Shown: piece after piece, positions 1 through 6,931 of the stretch | Layout of the letters: each line of letters begins with the position of its first letter | How positions within the stretch are numbered: position 1 is the first letter of the stretch | DNA from: CAYSPT01 sp964432985 | GTDB lineage: Bacteria; Muiribacteriota; CAYSPT01 | Direction of reading: 5' to 3' | Assembly (NCBI GenBank): GCA_964432985.1 | Contig: CAYSPT010000115.1 | Span: forward strand, 1 to 9,770 | DNA length: 9,770 nt | Position numbers and translations under genes: made by a program | Notes under the pieces: model-generated | What the model was told of the DNA's origin: nothing | Databases searched by the model: none | Seen by the model: only the letters and a program-made list of their open reading frames with translations

Positions 1-211
1 GCGCCACCGGGGCGGGTGACACCAGTTTGTCTGCTTTGAACGTCTGGAACTTGACCGCGTCGGCACCGGCTTCGGCGGCGGCGTCGATCATCCGGCAGGC
101 CTGCTCGAAGCTGCCGTCGTGATTGTTACCGATTTCGGCGATGGCAAAACACGGATGCCCGGGGCCGATCGGCCTGTTCCCTAGAGATAGGACTGTTTCA
201 TGGTGTTTCAT
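1..211 (-). CDS. neuB: N-acetylneuraminate/legionaminate synthase-like protein, N-terminal part (cut by window edge)
   Basis: The family condenses phosphoenolpyruvate with an N-acetylated hexosamine (ManNAc or a 2,4-diacetamido sugar) to give a nonulosonic acid, in the cytoplasm. Only the first 70 codons are present; the gene continues past position 1. The translated start carries the family motif IAEIGNNHDG (residues 24-33), whose Glu26 corresponds to the catalytic Glu of NeuB, followed by AGADAVKFQTFKADKLVS (residues 49-66). The string FQTFKADKL resembles the Neu/Leg-type synthases rather than pseudaminate synthases, which I recall as having LQTYTPDTI there. The ATG at 209-211 is preceded by GGAG with about 9 bases of spacing, which supports this start. 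It is divergent from the wzm operon. The exact nonulosonate made cannot be decided from 70 residues; family membership is secure. Confidence 0.9.
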   Translation of the reverse strand, partial: MKHHETVLSLGNRPIGPGHPCFAIAEIGNNHDGSFEQACRMIDAAAEAGADAVKFQTFKADKLVSPAPVA

Positions 212-263
212 GTTTGTAAACTCCAACCTCTTACTTCAGTTCTTCCTGCTGGATACCAGAATG

Positions 264-291
264 ATTATACACATTTCTTCTTCCATGTCCA
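264..291 (-). promoter_or_regulatory. Probable sigma70-type promoter for the neuB-like gene
   Basis: Reading the minus strand, a perfect -10 hexamer TATAAT (complement of 264-269) lies 16 bases downstream of TGGACA (complement of 286-291), which matches the -35 consensus at five of six positions. Transcription would begin near 257 and give an untranslated leader of about 45 bases before the ATG at 211. It is the best promoter match in the divergent spacer. Confidence 0.55.
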
Positions 292-320
292 TTCCACCAT
301 ATCCGAATTATGCATAAACC

Positions 321-349
321 TTCAATCAGCGGCCAAAAAAGGAGATAAT
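321..349 (+). promoter_or_regulatory. Weak candidate promoter for the wzm operon
   Basis: GATAAT (344-349) matches the -10 consensus at five of six positions. Seventeen bases upstream, TTCAAT (321-326) matches the -35 consensus at only three. It is the best plus-strand pairing I found in the 171-base divergent spacer, and it would leave a short leader before the wzm ATG at 383. The start codon has its own GAGG at 374-377. The operon may instead use an activator or an alternative sigma factor, so this is tentative. Confidence 0.25.
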
Positions 350-382
350 GTGATAAGATAGCACGGTGAGGACGAGGCAATT

Positions 383-1228
383 ATGGAACAACCCGTTGTG
401 ACATACGAACCCGACAATTCCTTGAAAAAAGGAATATTCTCCCTCTTCGCGGAAATAACGGGAGAAATAGTCAGAAACCGCTGGCTTATATTCCAGCTGT
501 TCAAACGCGATTTTTTCACCGTTTACAAGCAAAGTTTTATCGGGGTGCTGTGGGCTTTTATCATTCCGATCATCAGCGTGGGAACCTTCATCGTCCTCAA
601 CCAATCGGGCGTGTTTGTCATGGGAGAAATCTCGGTTCCATACCCGGTGTACGCCATCCTGGGCATGGCCTTCTGGCAGTTGTTCGCCGCCGGTCTGGTG
701 GCCGGGTCGAACTCGCTGGTGAAAGCGGGCTCGATGATCGTCAAGATCAACTTCTCTAAAAAAGCGCTGGTATTTGCCTCGGCCGGACAGTCGCTGGTCT
801 CTTTTCTCATCCAGCTGGTGCTGGTGATTGTTCTCCTGTTTTACTACGGGCTCTCACCCGCGCCGCACGCCCTGCTCCTCCCGCTTCTCATCATGCCCAT
901 CATGCTGTTTACTTTCGGAGTCGGATTCATTTTCTCCCTGTTAAACGGTGTGATGCGCGACATTGGAAACGCCCTGTCGGTCCTGCTTACGTTTCTCATG
1001 TTCCTGACACCGGTGCTGTACGCTCGTCCCACCACCGGTGTGCTGGTGAAGATCACCACTTACAACCCGCTGTATTACCTGGTGTCCGTCCCGCGGGATT
1101 TGATCCTGACAGGAACCATGACGGAGTGGCGTGGATTCGCGGCTTCAAGCGTGATGGCCCTGGTTGTGTTCACGGTGTGCCTTTATATCTTCCACCTGAC
1201 CGAAACGAGAGTGACGGAGCGAATTTGA
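383..1228 (+). CDS. wzm: ABC-2 type polysaccharide export permease (Wzm family)
   Basis: This is the membrane subunit of an ABC transporter that moves undecaprenyl-linked O-antigen or capsule glycan across the inner membrane. The 281-residue protein has an N-terminal cytoplasmic segment of about 50 residues with an amphipathic stretch (RNRWLIFQLFKRDFF). Six likely membrane segments follow, at about 51-73, 87-108, 130-154, 163-188, 197-213 and 251-272. The family signatures MRDIGNAL after segment 4 and the late YNPLYYLVSVPRD are both present. Length is typical of Wzm/KpsM/TagG permeases. A GAGG at 374-377 sits 5 bases before the ATG. The stop is one base from the start of the ATPase gene, as expected for a two-subunit exporter. 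The transported glycan is not shown by the sequence. Confidence 0.93.
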   Translation: MEQPVVTYEPDNSLKKGIFSLFAEITGEIVRNRWLIFQLFKRDFFTVYKQSFIGVLWAFIIPIISVGTFIVLNQSGVFVMGEISVPYPVYAILGMAFWQLFAAGLVAGSNSLVKAGSMIVKINFSKKALVFASAGQSLVSFLIQLVLVIVLLFYYGLSPAPHALLLPLLIMPIMLFTFGVGFIFSLLNGVMRDIGNALSVLLTFLMFLTPVLYARPTTGVLVKITTYNPLYYLVSVPRDLILTGTMTEWRGFAASSVMALVVFTVCLYIFHLTETRVTERI

Positions 1229-1229
1229 T

Positions 1230-2441
1230 ATGAGTGACGACATAGCGATTCGCGTGGAAAATGTATCTAAAAAGTACAGTAAATCGTTGAAACGCTCCAT
1301 GCTCTACGGGATAATGGACATCGGCCGAAACGCGCTGAGAATGAGCTCCAACTCCGGGCGGCTGCGGAAACGCGAGTTCTGGGCGGTTAAGAATGTCTCA
1401 TTCGAGCTCAAGCGCGGGGAAACCCTGGGGATTATCGGACCGAACGGTTCCGGGAAAACGACCATGCTCAAGATGCTCAACGGCATCTTCTGGCCGGATG
1501 AAGGCAAGATATCCATCCGGGGTAAAGTGGGGGCGCTGATTGCGGTGGGCGCCGGGTTCCATCCGCTGCTCACCGGGCGGGAGAACATCTTTCTCAACGG
1601 CGCCATCCTGGGCTTGAGCAAGAAACAGATAACAGCCAGGTTCGACGAAATAATCGAATTCGCCGATATCGGCGACTTCATCAATACCCCGGTCAAGTAC
1701 TATTCCAGCGGGATGTTCGTCAGGCTCGGATTCGCCGTGGCGGTGCACTGTGACCCGGACATCCTCCTGGTGGATGAAGTGCTTTCGGTGGGCGACATGG
1801 AGTTTCAGAAGAAATGCGCTGCAAAAATACAGGCCATCCGCGAGCGCACATCCACCATATTCGTTTCTCATAATCTCAGACACATATTCCGGATTTGCGA
1901 CCGTGCTTTGCTGATTTTCAACGGAGAGACCGAGAGGATAGGCACGGTGAATGACGTAGTCCAAACGTATATTAATAAGACCATCTCCTTCTCGGACAGC
2001 AGTGAGTCCGTGACTGTTCTCAAATCGCTTGATGCCATCCGATCGGTGGATGTCACGCTCCTCGACCACCATTCTATTGCTGGCCGGAAGCTCGAATTCG
2101 AACACCCGGCTGCGATCCGGATAGGCCTGGAATCAAAAGAAGAATTTCCCAACGCCTTATGCGCCCTGTCGGTATTTTCACCTGAAGGCGCCCTGATAAC
2201 CGTAATCAACTCGGAAGAGTTCCCATTCGACTTGCAGAAAGGCACCAATAAACTCGAGTGTCGGATAAAAGAACTCAGAATGGTTCCGGGAACCTATTCG
2301 ATGAAACTGAAATTAAGCTCGAAATTGGGCCCCATCCTGGCAGAAGTCGATGCGGGAACATTCGAAGTGCTCGAATCACCGGGTCCCCGGCGTCCCATGT
2401 CAGGGTCCTACCGTGAAAAAGCAAACTGGACGCTATGCTGA
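1230..2441 (+). CDS. wzt: ABC polysaccharide exporter ATPase with C-terminal substrate-recognition-type domain (Wzt family)
   Basis: This is the ATPase partner of the preceding permease. Visible motifs are Walker A GPNGSGKT (70-77), a degenerate signature YYSSGM (157-162) as usual for Wzt/KpsT/TagH, Walker B DILLVDE (177-183) and the switch His214 in SHN. After the nucleotide-binding domain (about 1-250) there is an additional region, about 260-403, rich in beta-strand-like alternation (SVDVTLLD, CALSVFSPEG, MVPGTYSMKLKL). That is the expected position and size of the Wzt C-terminal domain, which in studied O-antigen systems binds the capped non-reducing end of the chain. KpsT-type ATPases lack it. 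At 403 residues the length fits a C-domain-bearing Wzt. GGAG at 1216-1219 precedes the ATG by 10 bases. The last 7 bases overlap the sulfotransferase gene. The ligand of the C-domain is unknown. Confidence 0.93.
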   Translation: MSDDIAIRVENVSKKYSKSLKRSMLYGIMDIGRNALRMSSNSGRLRKREFWAVKNVSFELKRGETLGIIGPNGSGKTTMLKMLNGIFWPDEGKISIRGKVGALIAVGAGFHPLLTGRENIFLNGAILGLSKKQITARFDEIIEFADIGDFINTPVKYYSSGMFVRLGFAVAVHCDPDILLVDEVLSVGDMEFQKKCAAKIQAIRERTSTIFVSHNLRHIFRICDRALLIFNGETERIGTVNDVVQTYINKTISFSDSSESVTVLKSLDAIRSVDVTLLDHHSIAGRKLEFEHPAAIRIGLESKEEFPNALCALSVFSPEGALITVINSEEFPFDLQKGTNKLECRIKELRMVPGTYSMKLKLSSKLGPILAEVDAGTFEVLESPGPRRPMSGSYREKANWTLC

Positions 2442-3295
2442 AAAAATTGAAAAGCGTGGCGAGAAGAATACTGGTCGATCCCGGCGGCGCCATCGACACC
2501 GGGAGCAGGACCGTGCTGTTGTTTATCGGCAGTCCGAGGACCGGTTCCACCCTGCTGGGACAGATACTGAACTATCATCCCCAGTGCTTGATTTCCTTCG
2601 AAGAAAATGTGGTTGGCCGGCACCTGGTCAAATTCGTCAGTTTCGAAAAATTGCTGGTCTGTATGGCAAAAAGCGCCCGGGAAACCTTCGAGAAGGGCCT
2701 GGAGAAAACCGGCCGGATGAACGCCGGTGTGTATCAACCGCGCTGGAGTTCATTTGCCGATTTGAGAACAAGTCCGGATTTCAAGAAACGGGACATTGCA
2801 GTCGTCGGTGATAAAAAAGCCGGCGGAACTGCAATGGCAGTCCGGGATCACCCCGAAACCTTTATCCGTTTAATCAAGAACAACCCTTCCTTCAAACTGC
2901 TGCAGGTGATACGTAATCCCATTACTGCAGCACTTTCATATATGAAATCACATGCCATCGATTCCTTTGAAGAGGCCTGCTCCCATATAGTCGAAACTAC
3001 CGGTGTCGCCTACGGTATGACCAGGCTTTTCCCACAGCAATCTTTTACTGTTTTCTACGAGGACCTGCTCGAACATCCGGAAAAAACTCTGACAGGCTTG
3101 TGTGGTTTTCTTACTATTCAAGTCAGCTCCAGCTGGCTTGAAGAAATAATCAAACGAATCAATCGGGGGAAACCGCTGGACAGGGAAAGATACGAGTCGT
3201 TACTGGAATCTACCAGGGAAATCATCATTACCCACGAGGCCCTGGAAGCATTCTCCCGATATTGCGACGTGGTGCAGGCGGAGGATGGTGTATGA
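2435..3295 (+). CDS. PAPS-dependent sulfotransferase family protein
   Basis: The family transfers sulfate from 3'-phosphoadenylyl sulfate to a hydroxyl or amine acceptor, often a carbohydrate. The 286-residue protein shows the 5'-phosphosulfate loop GSPRTGSTLL (32-41), and the 3'-phosphate element VIRNP..AALSY (158-169), with Arg160 and Ser168 at the standard 8-residue spacing. It also has GDKKAG near 125-130 and a late YEDLLEHPEKTL segment seen in many bacterial members. There is no signal peptide or convincing membrane segment, so it is probably cytoplasmic. The ATG lies inside the end of wzt (7-base overlap) with only a weak GGA upstream, which suggests translational coupling to wzt. The stop overlaps the next start as ATGA. 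The acceptor is inferred to be the locus glycan. A lipid or other acceptor is possible. Confidence 0.85.
   Translation: MLKKLKSVARRILVDPGGAIDTGSRTVLLFIGSPRTGSTLLGQILNYHPQCLISFEENVVGRHLVKFVSFEKLLVCMAKSARETFEKGLEKTGRMNAGVYQPRWSSFADLRTSPDFKKRDIAVVGDKKAGGTAMAVRDHPETFIRLIKNNPSFKLLQVIRNPITAALSYMKSHAIDSFEEACSHIVETTGVAYGMTRLFPQQSFTVFYEDLLEHPEKTLTGLCGFLTIQVSSSWLEEIIKRINRGKPLDRERYESLLESTREIIITHEALEAFSRYCDVVQAEDGV
3280..3284 (+). promoter_or_regulatory. Ribosome binding site deciding the GT-C-like gene start
   Basis: GGAGG lies 7 bases before the ATG at 3292. The same frame is open further upstream and could use a TTG at 3262, but that codon has no comparable site and would add a ten-residue Gly/Arg-rich tail. 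The ATG also overlaps the preceding stop as ATGA, so 3292 is chosen. Confidence 0.75.
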
Positions 3296-4638
3296 AGGCC
3301 GAGATTCTGATCCTGCTCGCCGTAAATCTGGCATTGAAGCTGAAGAGTTTCAGGGCACCACTGGACTTCGATACCGCCAACCACCTGTACTACGTGCTTT
3401 TGCGCAAACGCAAGGTGAACTTTCTGAAATCTTACGGATTCGGTCTCAAGAATCTTCTTCTCCATCTGTACACTTACGGGAAAACCTGGGTGGGGATTAG
3501 GCCTTACCGTTTCAGACTGCTCAACATTTCATCCTCTTCCCTAATTATCCTGCTATGGAGTATTTGCACACCGGGGCTTGATCTCGACACTCTGCCTTTC
3601 TTCCTTTTCGGGGTGTTGTTAATCAATTCGCTATGGGTCAACAGCGTCACCTCCGCTACGGAATTCCACAGTGTGGTCCTGGTCATACTCCTGTACATGC
3701 TGCCGGTAATCGGATCTCTTACCGGAATCTGGGTAATGCAGCTCATCATACTCGGTGTCCTGATCGGGGGATTCAAGATAATCAACCTGCTGTACCTGGT
3801 CCCGGTTCTGGCTATGCATTCAAGCTCCATCCAGGCAAACTGGTGGTGGTATGCTGCCGGAATTGCCCTGCTGGGAATCTACGCTATACGGGGATTCAGT
3901 TACAAGATGACCGCTACGAAACGATACGCCAAAACACGGAAGTGGATAAATCCAAAGAGCAGGAACTTCATCTTGTTGAATCCCCATTTCTGCCTCGGGA
4001 CAGTACTGCTGGGAATAGGCAATATCCTTTATGCCCCGTGGCAATGGGCTGTACTGCAGGCCACGCTTTGGATAATTTTCCTCATCCAGCGTTACTACAC
4101 CGGGTACTTCTTCTATCCGCTCATCGCCACCGGGATGTTTATTGCCTTGAAGACGGGATGGATATTTCTTCTTCCACCCCTGGCGGGATGGATACTGTGC
4201 CTGGGCGTTTTCGTCGGGCACACGCTACCCCATATCATCCTGCTTTCACCCCGGGACATCATTATCAGATTCCGCCGCTGGATATGCCGGGAAAACTGGC
4301 GTACGTACCTGGAAGCACGCCGGCAGCAGGTGGTATGGCTCCGAGAAAACATCGATCCCGAAGAACCCGTTTACCTGTGGGGGAGCGAAGTTTCCCTGCT
4401 GCTTCTGGCAGGTCTCACACACATACCCGACACCTATTACTCACACAATCACCTGCTCTACTGGAGCGGTGTGGACGATGCGAAACAGTACGCGATAAAC
4501 CTGCTGCGGGAGCAAAAACCACGGTACATCATAGAAGCAGCCGTGATCCAAAATATGAATGTTCCCCGTGATGAACTGCAGGACCTTTACACGGAGATGG
4601 TAAAGATGAGAAACATGACTGTCTTCGTCCGGAAGTGA
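3292..4638 (+). CDS. Polytopic membrane protein, probable GT-C-type glycosyltransferase
   Basis: This 448-residue protein begins with a hydrophobic helix followed by a first-loop PLDFDTANHLYY (about 23-34). The loop has acidic and His residues where ArnT/PMT-like GT-C enzymes carry their catalytic Asp. Many hydrophobic segments follow to about residue 327, including a GGFKIINLLYLVP segment (159-171) like the conserved Lys-containing helix of GT-C proteins. A soluble C-terminal part of about 110 residues contains PVYLWGSE (369-376) and KPRYIIEA (419-426), patterns I associate with GT-C enzymes that use polyprenyl-phosphate sugars. Such an enzyme would act on the periplasmic face of the inner membrane. 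Overall similarity is diffuse, so the exact family is uncertain. A Wzy-like polymerase is an alternative, though Wzy is not expected beside a Wzm/Wzt exporter. It is the last gene of the first block. Confidence 0.6.
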   Translation: MKAEILILLAVNLALKLKSFRAPLDFDTANHLYYVLLRKRKVNFLKSYGFGLKNLLLHLYTYGKTWVGIRPYRFRLLNISSSSLIILLWSICTPGLDLDTLPFFLFGVLLINSLWVNSVTSATEFHSVVLVILLYMLPVIGSLTGIWVMQLIILGVLIGGFKIINLLYLVPVLAMHSSSIQANWWWYAAGIALLGIYAIRGFSYKMTATKRYAKTRKWINPKSRNFILLNPHFCLGTVLLGIGNILYAPWQWAVLQATLWIIFLIQRYYTGYFFYPLIATGMFIALKTGWIFLLPPLAGWILCLGVFVGHTLPHIILLSPRDIIIRFRRWICRENWRTYLEARRQQVVWLRENIDPEEPVYLWGSEVSLLLLAGLTHIPDTYYSHNHLLYWSGVDDAKQYAINLLREQKPRYIIEAAVIQNMNVPRDELQDLYTEMVKMRNMTVFVRK

Positions 4639-4683
4639 TCGGACACCTTCTTCATCTACGACTGCAGGGACCCAAAACAGCAA

Positions 4684-4703
4684 CCTCGGTTTAAACCACG
4701 AGG
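4684..4703 (+). repeat. Inverted repeat with palindromic core between the two gene blocks
   Basis: CCTCG (4684-4688) and CGAGG (4699-4703) can pair. Between them lies the perfect 10-base palindrome GGTTTAAACC (4688-4697), whose first G is shared with the left arm. No run of T follows, so it does not look like an intrinsic terminator; an operator or structured leader is more plausible. GGTTTA recurs at 4746-4751 and 4791-4796 in the same spacer. Confidence 0.4.
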
Positions 4704-4725
4704 AAGGACCATGTAGCGAGTCATC

Positions 4726-4755
4726 TTGATACAATTGCGCCTTTTGGTTTAGACT
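4726..4755 (+). promoter_or_regulatory. Candidate promoter for the amino-sugar block
   Basis: TTGATA (4726-4731) matches the -35 consensus at five of six positions. After 18 bases, TAGACT (4750-4755) matches the -10 at four of six. It lies about 43 bases before the ATG at 4798 and within the only gap larger than 40 bases in the plus-strand gene run. It would allow the second block to be expressed independently of wzm/wzt. The second GGTTTA copy overlaps its -10 region. The -10 match is modest. Confidence 0.35.
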
Positions 4756-4797
4756 GAAGGCCGGAAACACCGCATCTTCAGGAATAGGATGGTTTAA

Positions 4798-5826
4798 ATG
4801 GATACCTCCAGCCCAAAATACATCATGGTTACCGGGGGAGCAGGATTTATCGGCTCCACTATCTGCCGGGAACTGGTGAAGCAAGGTGAGTACACCCCGA
4901 TTGCAGTAGATCTCTTCGTTCAATATGTCGGACCTCGAAAAGAACCCCGGACGATCAACCGTTACAAGCGGTTCGAGGACATTGCCGACCGTGTAGTCAT
5001 CAAGCGGGCAAACTGCGCCAACTACGCGGTCATGTACGATATCATAGAGCATTATCTGCCAGAGTATATCATCCACCTGGCGGCGCTGCCCATTGCCCGA
5101 ATGGAAGACACCACACCAGACGATTTCAAGGAGGGGACCGTAGACGCCACGGCTAACCTCATGCATATTGTCTACGCGCTGAAGCAAAAAGGGCATAAAC
5201 TGTGTAAGAAGTTTATATATACATCTTCCAGCATGGTATACGGCCATTTCCAGGAGGATCCTGTTACCGAAAACCATCCAAAGAAACCCATAAACGTCTA
5301 CGGTACGATGAAACTGGCCGGGGAAATAGTCACCACGGGATTGGGCAACACCTATGACATTCCCTACGTCATTATCCGACCTTCAGCAGTATACGGTCCC
5401 ACCGATATGAACTACCGCGTGAGCCAGATTTTCGTTGAAAATGCTCTAAACGGACAGGAATTGACCGTCAGGGGACGCAAGGACCGGCTCGATTTCAGTT
5501 ATGTCACCGATGTGGCCCGGGGAATGGTGCAGGCAACGCTGTCTGATTGCATAAACGAAGATTTCAACATTACCGCCGGCAACGCTCGCTCTATCCTGGA
5601 GTTTGCCGAGATACTCAAAGAGAATTTTCCAGACCTGACCATACACATTGTTGACCGGGAGAAGGAAAGTCCCCAGCGCGGAGGACTGGATATCGGTAAA
5701 GCGCAGCGGATGCTCGGTTACTCACCCGAGTTCACGCTCGAACGGGGGATTCTCAGGTATATCACCTATTTAAAAACACAACACCTGCAAAGGCAGGGAG
5801 ATGGACATGAAGATACCGCTGTGTAA
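4798..5826 (+). CDS. NAD-dependent sugar-nucleotide epimerase/dehydratase-like protein (extended SDR)
   Basis: This 342-residue protein is a complete extended short-chain dehydrogenase. It has the nucleotide-binding loop TGGAGFIG (12-19), Asp38 at the end of the second strand (favouring NAD over NADP), the active-site segment YTSSSMVYG (141-149) and the catalytic pair Tyr168/Lys172 in YGTMK. A typical C-terminal GYSPEFTLERGI segment follows. The family interconverts or modifies nucleotide sugars. The residues before VYG are Ser145-Met146, not the Asp-Glu of 4,6-dehydratases nor the Ser-Glu of UDP-glucuronate decarboxylases. A GalE-type epimerase or a ketoreductase is therefore more likely than either. 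AGGAT at 4786-4790 is 7 bases before the ATG. The end overlaps the aminotransferase gene by 20 bases. The substrate is unknown, but it probably works with that enzyme. Confidence 0.85.
   Translation: MDTSSPKYIMVTGGAGFIGSTICRELVKQGEYTPIAVDLFVQYVGPRKEPRTINRYKRFEDIADRVVIKRANCANYAVMYDIIEHYLPEYIIHLAALPIARMEDTTPDDFKEGTVDATANLMHIVYALKQKGHKLCKKFIYTSSSMVYGHFQEDPVTENHPKKPINVYGTMKLAGEIVTTGLGNTYDIPYVIIRPSAVYGPTDMNYRVSQIFVENALNGQELTVRGRKDRLDFSYVTDVARGMVQATLSDCINEDFNITAGNARSILEFAEILKENFPDLTIHIVDREKESPQRGGLDIGKAQRMLGYSPEFTLERGILRYITYLKTQHLQRQGDGHEDTAV
5796..5800 (+). promoter_or_regulatory. Ribosome binding site deciding the aminotransferase start
   Basis: GGGAG abuts a possible ATG at 5801 but is 6 bases before a second in-frame ATG at 5807. 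The second spacing is workable and the first is not, so the protein is taken to begin MKIPL rather than MDMKIPL. Confidence 0.65.
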
Positions 5827-6931
5827 GATCTTCTTCGACAACCGTGAACTGGAAGCGGTTCGGGAGGTGCTGGAATCGGGCTGGCTGGCTCACGGACCGA
5901 AAAACAGGGAATTCGAAAGTTTGTTCCGCGAGTATGTCGGCACGAAACACGCCGCCTGCTTCAACTCCTGCGCTTCGGCTTTGCTGGCTGCAATCATAGC
6001 GAGTGAACTCAAAGGTGAAATCATCGTGCCGGGATTTACCTTTACCGCTTCAGCAAACGCCATCGTTTTGGCCGGATGCACCCCGGTTTTCGCTGACATC
6101 AACCCTGACTCCTTCAACCTGGACCCAGATGATTTCGAGCAAAAGGTAACCGGGCGCACCATTGGCGTCATGCCTGTCCATTACGCCGGTCAGATATGCG
6201 AAATGGACCGTATTGCGGACATTGCCTCCGCACACAACCTGACCATTATCGAAGATTCAGCGGAAACATTGGGAGCAGAATTGAATGGGAAGAAAGCGGG
6301 ATCGTACGGGCTGGGATGTTTTTCATTCTATCCCACCAAGAACATCTCCACCGGTGAAGGCGGTATGCTGACCTTCGACGACGACATTCTTGTTGAGAGA
6401 ATCAACGCCATCAAGGGGCATGGCCTTGTTAAACCGACCTTCGAAAAGGAAAAAGACCAGCGAAATTGGTACCGGGACGCGGTAACTCCCGGATACAATT
6501 TCAGAATGAGCGATATCCTCGCCGCCATCGGTATTGAGCAGATGAAGAAGCTTAACACCATTAATTCTCTCAGAAGAGAGAAATCCCTTTATCTCAATAA
6601 GGAGCTCACCCGGGTGGCGGATAATTATGTCCAGGTTCCGGCGGTCAATGACATAAACGAGCACGTCTTCCAAATGTATGTAATCAAAGTCCGTGACGCC
6701 GACAGCAGAGACAGCCTGCTCGGCTTTCTCAAGAACAAGGGCATCGGAGCCAGCGTCCACTTCGAACCGCCGGTACACCAACAAAGTTGGTACCGCAATC
6801 GGTATTCGGCTAATCTTCCCGTCACCGAAAAGATTTGCCGGCAAATCATTACGCTGCCCATGTTTCCAGGGCTCACACAGAACGGCCTGGACTACATGGT
6901 TGAAGCTATCCAGGAGTATTTTAGACGATGA
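5807..6931 (+). CDS. DegT/DnrJ/EryC1/StrS-family PLP-dependent sugar aminotransferase, ArnB-like
   Basis: The family transfers an amino group, usually from glutamate, to a keto nucleotide sugar. The 374-residue protein has EVLESGWLAHGPKN (about 20-33) and PVHYAG (133-138). The PLP-contacting Asp150 lies in IIEDSAE, and the Schiff-base Lys178 in FYPTKNISTGEGG. Late features are the GIGASVHFEPP segment and the closing ITLPMFPGLT. The opening motif, the VHYAG motif, the length (ArnB is about 380) and the C-terminal pattern resemble ArnB. They are shared by other DegT sugar aminotransferases, so the substrate (4-keto pentose versus 4- or 3-keto hexose) is not fixed. It follows the SDR with a 20-base overlap and shares ATGA with the GT2 gene, so the three are probably co-translated. 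The amino group it installs is the likely target of the downstream formyltransferase. Confidence 0.9.
   Translation: MKIPLCKIFFDNRELEAVREVLESGWLAHGPKNREFESLFREYVGTKHAACFNSCASALLAAIIASELKGEIIVPGFTFTASANAIVLAGCTPVFADINPDSFNLDPDDFEQKVTGRTIGVMPVHYAGQICEMDRIADIASAHNLTIIEDSAETLGAELNGKKAGSYGLGCFSFYPTKNISTGEGGMLTFDDDILVERINAIKGHGLVKPTFEKEKDQRNWYRDAVTPGYNFRMSDILAAIGIEQMKKLNTINSLRREKSLYLNKELTRVADNYVQVPAVNDINEHVFQMYVIKVRDADSRDSLLGFLKNKGIGASVHFEPPVHQQSWYRNRYSANLPVTEKICRQIITLPMFPGLTQNGLDYMVEAIQEYFRR

Noticed and set aside
123..317. Short plus-strand open frame of 64 codons at the left end
   Set aside because: Its first half is antisense to the well-supported neuB start, and the rest crosses the divergent promoter. 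The translation has no coherent features.
335..353. GGAG followed by ATG-TGA, a possible start-stop leader ORF before wzm
   Set aside because: The spacing between GGAG and ATG is only three bases, and a two-codon frame is easily explained by chance.
1398..2105. Antisense open frame of 235 codons within wzt
   Set aside because: It lies entirely opposite the ATPase domain with Walker motifs and shows no domain of its own.
3633..4571. Alternative plus-strand open frame of 312 codons inside the GT-C-like gene
   Set aside because: Its translation is Pro/Arg/His-rich low-similarity sequence, whereas the overlapping frame gives a coherent multi-helix membrane protein with a proper start.
4684..4703. 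Intrinsic terminator after the GT-C-like gene
   Set aside because: The hairpin is weak and no T-run follows it, so it is listed only as an inverted repeat.
4441..5277. Long antisense open frame of 278 codons across the spacer and the SDR gene
   Set aside because: It runs opposite to an SDR with all catalytic motifs, has no recognisable family features and no fitting ribosome site. It is a by-product of plus-strand codon usage.
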